A stretch of DNA of 36,050 nt from Clostridia bacterium. GTDB taxonomy: Bacteria; Bacillota; Clostridia; Christensenellales; Aristaeellaceae. The translations under genes and the position numbers were made by a program. Under the pieces are notes generated by a model. The model had not been told where the DNA came from and made no database searches. It worked only from the letters and a program-made list of their open reading frames with translations. Position 1 is the first letter of the stretch. Each line of letters opens with the position of its first letter. The stretch spans positions 1 to 36,050 of the forward strand of contig JAFXUZ010000051.1 in assembly GCA_017524725.1 (NCBI GenBank). Direction: 5' to 3'. This document shows positions 32,576 through 36,050 of the stretch, one piece after another.

Positions 32576-33828
32576 CGCTCGCGATGATGCTCCTGGGCAT
32601 CCTTTGCTGCGTGTTCCTTTCCGGCTTCTTTTCCGGGTCGGAGATGGCCTTTTCTTCCTGCAACCGGCTGCGCCTTGAAAACGACGCCGAGGACGGCAGC
32701 AAAAACGCCTCCCTGGCCCTGTATATCACGTCGCATTTCGACGACGCCCTGTCCGCCATCCTGATCGGCAACAACCTGGTGAACGTGGCCTCGTCCACTC
32801 TGGCTACTTCCCTGATCCTCCTGTTCGGCCTGGACGATTACACCTGGGCTGCCACCCTCGCCGTAACCCTGGCCGTGATCGTGTTCGGCGAGACCATCCC
32901 CAAGATCCGCTCCAAGAAGAACCCCAACGCCTATGCCCTGCGTTACGCCCGGCCTGTAAGGGTCCTGATGATCCTCCTGTTCCCGGCGGTCCGGCTGGTG
33001 GTGGGCCTGGTCAACATGATCCTTTCCCCCCTGAAGGGCGAGAGCACGGAGGGGGACAGCGAGGAGAAGGTGGAGGAACTGCAGACCATCGTGGAGACCG
33101 CCGAGGATGAGGACGTCCTGGACGAGGAGGAAAGCGAACTGGTGCAGGCCGCCATCGATTTTTCGGATATTTCCGCTTCCGAGGCCATGACGGCCCGGGT
33201 GGATGTCCTCGCCATCGATATCGAGGACAGCCGGGAGGAGATCGTCGAGGTCATCTCCAGGTCCCATTTCACCCGGATCCCGGTGTATGAGGGGACCATC
33301 GACCACATCATCGGCGTCCTGCACCTCAACCGCTTCCTCAAGGCCATGACGGCCGGGGAAAAGGTGGACCTGAGGAAATGGCTGATGGAGCCCTGTTATG
33401 TGTACAAAACCATGAAGCTCCCGGAGGTGATGGCGGCCTTCCGCAGGGCCAAGCAGCACCTGGCGGTGGTGGTGGACGAATACGGCGGGACGCTGGGCAT
33501 CATATCCATGGAGGACGTCCTGGAAAAGGTGGTCGGCGACATCTGGGACGAGACCGATACCGTGGAGGACGAGGTCCTGGAGCGCAGCCAGGGAGAATAC
33601 GAGATCGACGGGGATATGCCCATCGGCGAATTCCTGGACCTGATGCGCCTGCGGGAAGACGATTTTCCCTTTGAAAGCGAGACCGTCGGCGGCTGGACCA
33701 TCGAATATTTCGGTTCCTTCCCGGAGGTGGGGGACCACTTCCTTTACCGGGACATCTCGGTGACGGTCCTGGCCATGGACGACCGCAGGGTGGAAAGGGT
33801 GCTGGTCCGCCGGGAAGAGGCAAATTGA
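32572..33828 (+). CDS. CNNM/CorC (HlyC-type) transporter family protein, second copy
   Basis: A 418-residue paralogue of the previous gene with the same layout: DUF21 membrane domain (about 1-145, MLLGILCCVFLSGFFSGSEM at the start, FGETIPKIRSKKNP later), two CBS repeats (about 205-325: TRIPVYEGTIDHIIGVL, GGTLGIISMEDVL) and the CorC_HlyC domain (about 340-415, FPFESETVGGWTIEYFGSFP). It is shorter at the N-terminus than the upstream copy and lacks its Ala-rich leader. The start overlaps the previous stop by four bases. CNNM proteins often form dimers, so the two products might form a heterodimer (inference). An AT-rich gap and a new promoter follow. Confidence 0.93.
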   Translation: MTLAMMLLGILCCVFLSGFFSGSEMAFSSCNRLRLENDAEDGSKNASLALYITSHFDDALSAILIGNNLVNVASSTLATSLILLFGLDDYTWAATLAVTLAVIVFGETIPKIRSKKNPNAYALRYARPVRVLMILLFPAVRLVVGLVNMILSPLKGESTEGDSEEKVEELQTIVETAEDEDVLDEEESELVQAAIDFSDISASEAMTARVDVLAIDIEDSREEIVEVISRSHFTRIPVYEGTIDHIIGVLHLNRFLKAMTAGEKVDLRKWLMEPCYVYKTMKLPEVMAAFRRAKQHLAVVVDEYGGTLGIISMEDVLEKVVGDIWDETDTVEDEVLERSQGEYEIDGDMPIGEFLDLMRLREDDFPFESETVGGWTIEYFGSFPEVGDHFLYRDISVTVLAMDDRRVERVLVRREEAN

Positions 33829-33931
33829 AGAAGCTAAATTAGCGAACAGTAAATTTTACGGGTTTTTATTGATTCTGTTACAAATGTTTAACACATTAGA
33901 AATGATTTTTTAGCATAATTTTAAATGAACA

Positions 33932-33940
33932 TGATATAAT
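33932..33940 (+). promoter_or_regulatory. Extended -10 promoter of the SH3-domain gene
   Basis: TGATATAAT is a perfect extended -10 (TGn plus TATAAT at 33935-33940) in an AT-rich gap. No good -35 is visible. Upstream TGTTTAACA (near 33887) is a small palindrome that could be an operator. Confidence 0.65.
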
Positions 33941-34000
33941 GATTATGAATATCGAGTGTTCTATATATAGCGTTATGGGGCACTGGGGAGGTTATTGATT

Positions 34001-34507
34001 ATGAGAAAGAACCGCTTGACAGCACTGTTGCTGGCGCTCGTGCTGATGGCCAGCATCCTTCCCGTAACGGCGCTGGCCGCGTCGTTCAAGGTGGGAGATC
34101 ACGTGGTCGTGAACGTGGACACGCTGCTTCGCTACCGTTCCGGCCCGGGTACTGATTGTTCCGTGCTCGCCAAATATCCCAACGGGACCAAGGCCGTGGT
34201 CCAGCAGGTGAGCCCGAAGGGCCTGTGGTTCCGCTGCCAGGTCGGCGCCAGGAGCGACGGCTGGTTCTGGGGCGGCTACCTGAAGCTGGACAAATCCAGC
34301 TCTTCCAACTCCTCCAACGCCGGCAATTACGTTGTCAGCAACAGGGGGATGTTCGTGAACCTGCGCGCCAGCGCGGGCGGCGCCATCATCACCCCGGTCC
34401 CGGACGGGTCTTCCGTGAAGGTCATCAGCTCTGCCAACGGCTGGAGCTATGTCCAGTTCGGTACCACCTACGGCTATATGATGAGCCACTTCCTGGTGAA
34501 AAAATAA
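34001..34507 (+). CDS. Secreted SH3-domain protein
   Basis: A 168-residue exported protein with a signal peptide (residues 1-27, ending VTALAAS) and two bacterial SH3 domains, each about 60 residues. The first (about 28-90) contains NVDTLLRYRSGPGTDCSVLA and ends in GWFWGGYLKL. The second (about 105-168) contains MFVNLRASAGG and YVQFGTTYGYMMSHFLVKK. A Ser/Asn linker joins them. Such domains often bind peptidoglycan cross-bridges or hold proteins at the wall. There is no catalytic domain, so it may be a wall-binding adaptor. The ATG at 34001 follows GGGGAGG by nine bases; a TTG two codons earlier is too close to that site. It has its own promoter and terminator. Confidence 0.9.
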   Translation: MRKNRLTALLLALVLMASILPVTALAASFKVGDHVVVNVDTLLRYRSGPGTDCSVLAKYPNGTKAVVQQVSPKGLWFRCQVGARSDGWFWGGYLKLDKSSSSNSSNAGNYVVSNRGMFVNLRASAGGAIITPVPDGSSVKVISSANGWSYVQFGTTYGYMMSHFLVKK

Positions 34508-34551
34508 TTCCCTGCCGGGGCCCGCTTTCCGGGCACAGAGCAAAGGAAACC

Positions 34552-34598
34552 ATTTGTCCGCTGCGTCCCTCAAGGGCCCGGCGGACAAATTTCTTTTT
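34552..34598 (+). terminator. Intrinsic terminator after the SH3-domain gene
   Basis: ATTTGTCCGC (34552-34561) and GCGGACAAAT (34581-34590) form a perfect 10-bp stem, followed by the T-rich run TTCTTTTTG. Confidence 0.9.
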
Positions 34599-34632
34599 GT
34601 AATGCCGGCGGTGACCATGCGGAGGAAATGAA

Positions 34633-35115
34633 ATGACGAAACAGGAAACTTACGAATATCTGGACAGTCACGGCATCGTATATGAGGTGACCGAGCATGC
34701 CGCCGTGTATAACATGGAGCAGCTGGACGCGGTCCGGCTGCCGTATCCGGAGTGTGACGCGAAGAACCTGTTCGTCAGGGACGATAAAAAGCGCAATTAC
34801 TTCCTGATCACCGTCAAAGGGGATAAAAGAGTGGACCTGAAGGCCTTCCGGCAGGCTTTCGGCACACGCAAGCTGTCCTTTGCGTCGGCGGACGACCTGA
34901 TGGCGATCATGGGGCTGATCCCGGGCGCGGTGACGCCCCTAGGGCTTTTGAACGACGAGGAAAGGAAGGTCGCCCTGTACCTGGACAAAGCCTTCCTGGG
35001 CGGCCTGATAGGAGTCCACCCGAACGACAACACGGCCACGGTATGGATGAAGGCGGAAGACCTGGCAGCGCTGATCCGGGAGCATGGCAGCACGGTGAAC
35101 GCCGTCAGCCTTTGA
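34633..35115 (+). CDS. YbaK/ProX-type aminoacyl-tRNA deacylase
   Basis: A 160-residue protein of the YbaK/EbsC/ProX family, which hydrolyses mischarged aminoacyl-tRNA such as Ala-tRNA(Pro), preventing mistranslation. The conserved lysine at position 44 lies in DAKNLFVRD, followed by FLITVKGDKRVDLKAF, LSFASADDLM, GAVTPLGLLND and IGVHPNDNTATVWM, the last containing the G-x-x-x-P loop. This length and these blocks suit the ProX (PrdX) group, which are free-standing versions of the editing domain of prolyl-tRNA synthetase. GGAGG lies seven bases before the ATG. It is probably co-transcribed with the next gene, 69 bases downstream. Confidence 0.93.
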   Translation: MTKQETYEYLDSHGIVYEVTEHAAVYNMEQLDAVRLPYPECDAKNLFVRDDKKRNYFLITVKGDKRVDLKAFRQAFGTRKLSFASADDLMAIMGLIPGAVTPLGLLNDEERKVALYLDKAFLGGLIGVHPNDNTATVWMKAEDLAALIREHGSTVNAVSL

Positions 35116-35184
35116 CAGGGTGCAGGATACCCCGGACCTTAAGGATCCGGGAGATGGCCGCCCGCGTGGGCGAAGGAGGAAAAC

Positions 35185-35787
35185 ATGGCGTTTTATTTCA
35201 TCAGGCACGGCGAAACGGACTGGAACCTGGCCCGCCGCCTCCAGGGGCTCACGGATATCCCCCTGAACCAAAAAGGCCGCCTCCAGGCGAAGGCGTGCGG
35301 CGACAGGCTGTGCAGCGGGGGCGTGACCTTCGACAGGGTGTACGTCAGTCCCCTCATCCGCGCCCGGGAGACCGCCGCGCTGGTCACGGGCCTCAGCGAG
35401 GACAGGATGACCGTGGTGCCGGAAATGCACGAAATGGCCTTCGGATCCCTGGAAGGCGCGGTCTACCGCATCGACGACCCCGCGGACGCTGCCCGGATGG
35501 ATGAAAACATCCGCAATTTCAAGGCCCGCCCGTCCCTTTTTGTGCCCGGGGAAGGCGGCGAAAGCTTCCAGGCCCTGGCAGACCGGGCCGAAGGGTGCTT
35601 AAGGCGGCTGCGGGATATGGAAGCGGGCCTTGAGGGCAATGCCCTGGCGGTCAGCCACGGATCCTTCCTGCACGCCGTTTTGTATGTGCTTTCCGGCAGG
35701 GCGGACCTGGACCGCTTCTGGGATACCGAGATCCCCAACTGCACCGTTATCCGTACGGATCCGGAAACCTGGACCGCGCTCGGCTGA
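35185..35787 (+). CDS. Histidine phosphatase family protein
   Basis: A 200-residue enzyme of the histidine phosphatase (phosphoglycerate-mutase-like) superfamily. The phospho-accepting His8 lies in FIRHGETDWN, followed by the usual RLQGLTDIPLN and the Arg in SPLIRARETA. The acid region is MHEMAFGSLEG and the second catalytic His is in AVSHGSFLHAVLY. This layout resembles PhoE/GpmB/CobC-type phosphatases rather than the dPGM mutase. Targets range from sugar phosphates to cobalamin precursors, and the neighbours do not narrow them. A GAAGGAGG site precedes the ATG. The gene is followed by the reverse rubrerythrin after about 137 bases. Confidence 0.93.
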   Translation: MAFYFIRHGETDWNLARRLQGLTDIPLNQKGRLQAKACGDRLCSGGVTFDRVYVSPLIRARETAALVTGLSEDRMTVVPEMHEMAFGSLEGAVYRIDDPADAARMDENIRNFKARPSLFVPGEGGESFQALADRAEGCLRRLRDMEAGLEGNALAVSHGSFLHAVLYVLSGRADLDRFWDTEIPNCTVIRTDPETWTALG

Positions 35788-35812
35788 CACAGATCATTTT
35801 TTCCGGTTGCAC

Positions 35813-35841
35813 TTTTCAAACTGTTCCAAGTCGGATATAAT
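35813..35841 (+). promoter_or_regulatory. Sigma-A promoter of the rubrerythrin gene
   Basis: TTTTCA (35813-35818, four of six), a 17-base spacer and a perfect TATAAT (35836-35841). The leader contains a CCCGCC/GGCGGG hairpin (about 35888-35903) just before the ribosome site. Confidence 0.7.
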
Positions 35842-35924
35842 GAACACAGAAAGCCGGATGGCTTGCAGCAATGATACCAAGAAGGATCCCGCCCGAGGGC
35901 GGGGAAAAACAGGAGGATTACATC

Positions 35925-36050
35925 ATGACGAAATGGGTATGCCAGGTTTGCGGTTACGTTTTTGAAGGCGAGCAGCCCCCGGAGAGGTGCCCCCAGTGCA
36001 AGGCTCCCGCGTCCAAGTTCACCAAGCAGGACGCCGAGATGACCTGGGCC
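35925..36050 (+). CDS. Reverse rubrerythrin (NADH peroxidase type), 3' end missing
   Basis: Only the first 42 codons are in the window. They form a rubredoxin-type iron site: Cys6 and Cys9 ([10 protein letters not shown]) and Cys22 and Cys25 (RCPQCKAP), then the linker DAEMTWA. A rubredoxin domain placed first and followed by this linker is the pattern of reverse rubrerythrins of Clostridia, which detoxify hydrogen peroxide and oxygen; the diiron domain would lie beyond the edge. A short stand-alone rubredoxin is less likely because of the linker. The ATG has a perfect AGGAGG. Its own promoter lies about 85 bases upstream. Confidence 0.88.
   Translation, partial: MTKWVCQVCGYVFEGEQPPERCPQCKAPASKFTKQDAEMTWA

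Overview
The window is a gene-dense, GC-rich stretch of a bacterial chromosome, most likely from an anaerobic Gram-positive of the Clostridia (Bacillota). The evidence is strong AGGAGG-type ribosome binding sites, a class B sortase, a LytR-CpsA-Psr protein, SH3 and WG-repeat secreted proteins, and a rubredoxin-first rubrerythrin at the right edge, which is typical of strict anaerobes. A gut or rumen Christensenellales-like lineage is my best guess, from general gene content only. I see no rRNA, tRNA, CRISPR array, transposase, prophage or plasmid gene, and no gene-free stretch longer than 300 bases.

Layout. (1) 1-2743: chaperone genes dnaK (5' end outside the window) and dnaJ, closed by a strong terminator. 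(2) 2918-6087: three surface or secreted genes: a class B sortase with a repeat-bearing cytoplasmic tail, a WG-repeat protein and a trypsin/V8-like protease. (3) 6155-11726, minus strand: a run of six exported or membrane proteins. Its core is a duplicated two-gene cassette, each copy pairing a secreted phosphodiester-glycosidase-like (NAGPA/DUF2233) protein with a multi-pass membrane protein resembling diverged prolipoprotein diacylglyceryl transferase (Lgt). A DUF6273-like protein and a cadherin-like domain protein precede them. This is my main candidate for an undescribed system. (4) 11925-15866: a diverged LCP protein facing a 958-residue secreted protein of about nine Ig-like domains, then a HAD phosphatase (16033-16860).

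(5) 16917-22842: a FadR-type GntR regulator divergent from a sugar ABC importer (binding protein and two permeases, no ATPase), an N-acetylneuraminate-lyase-like aldolase and an SGNH esterase. Near-identical palindromes (TTGTATTACAA and TTGTAGTACAT) lie at the two divergent promoters, so the regulator probably controls both sides. The set suggests uptake and cleavage of sialic acid or a related 2-keto sugar acid. (6) 22923-25173: a small unknown protein overlapping a secreted CotH-kinase protein.

(7) 25348-33828: housekeeping and metal-related genes: rimO, pgsA and recA, a Zn/Mn-type ABC ATPase and permease directly after recA, a D-2-hydroxyacid dehydrogenase and two tandem CNNM/CorC-type membrane proteins. 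(8) 34001-36050: an SH3-domain secreted protein, a YbaK/ProX-type tRNA deacylase, a histidine phosphatase and the start of a reverse rubrerythrin cut by the window edge.

The exported proteins for which I checked the signal peptide, including the sugar-binding protein, have no clear lipobox cysteine. This is notable beside two Lgt-like proteins. All functional calls come from reading sequence motifs by eye; no database search was possible.
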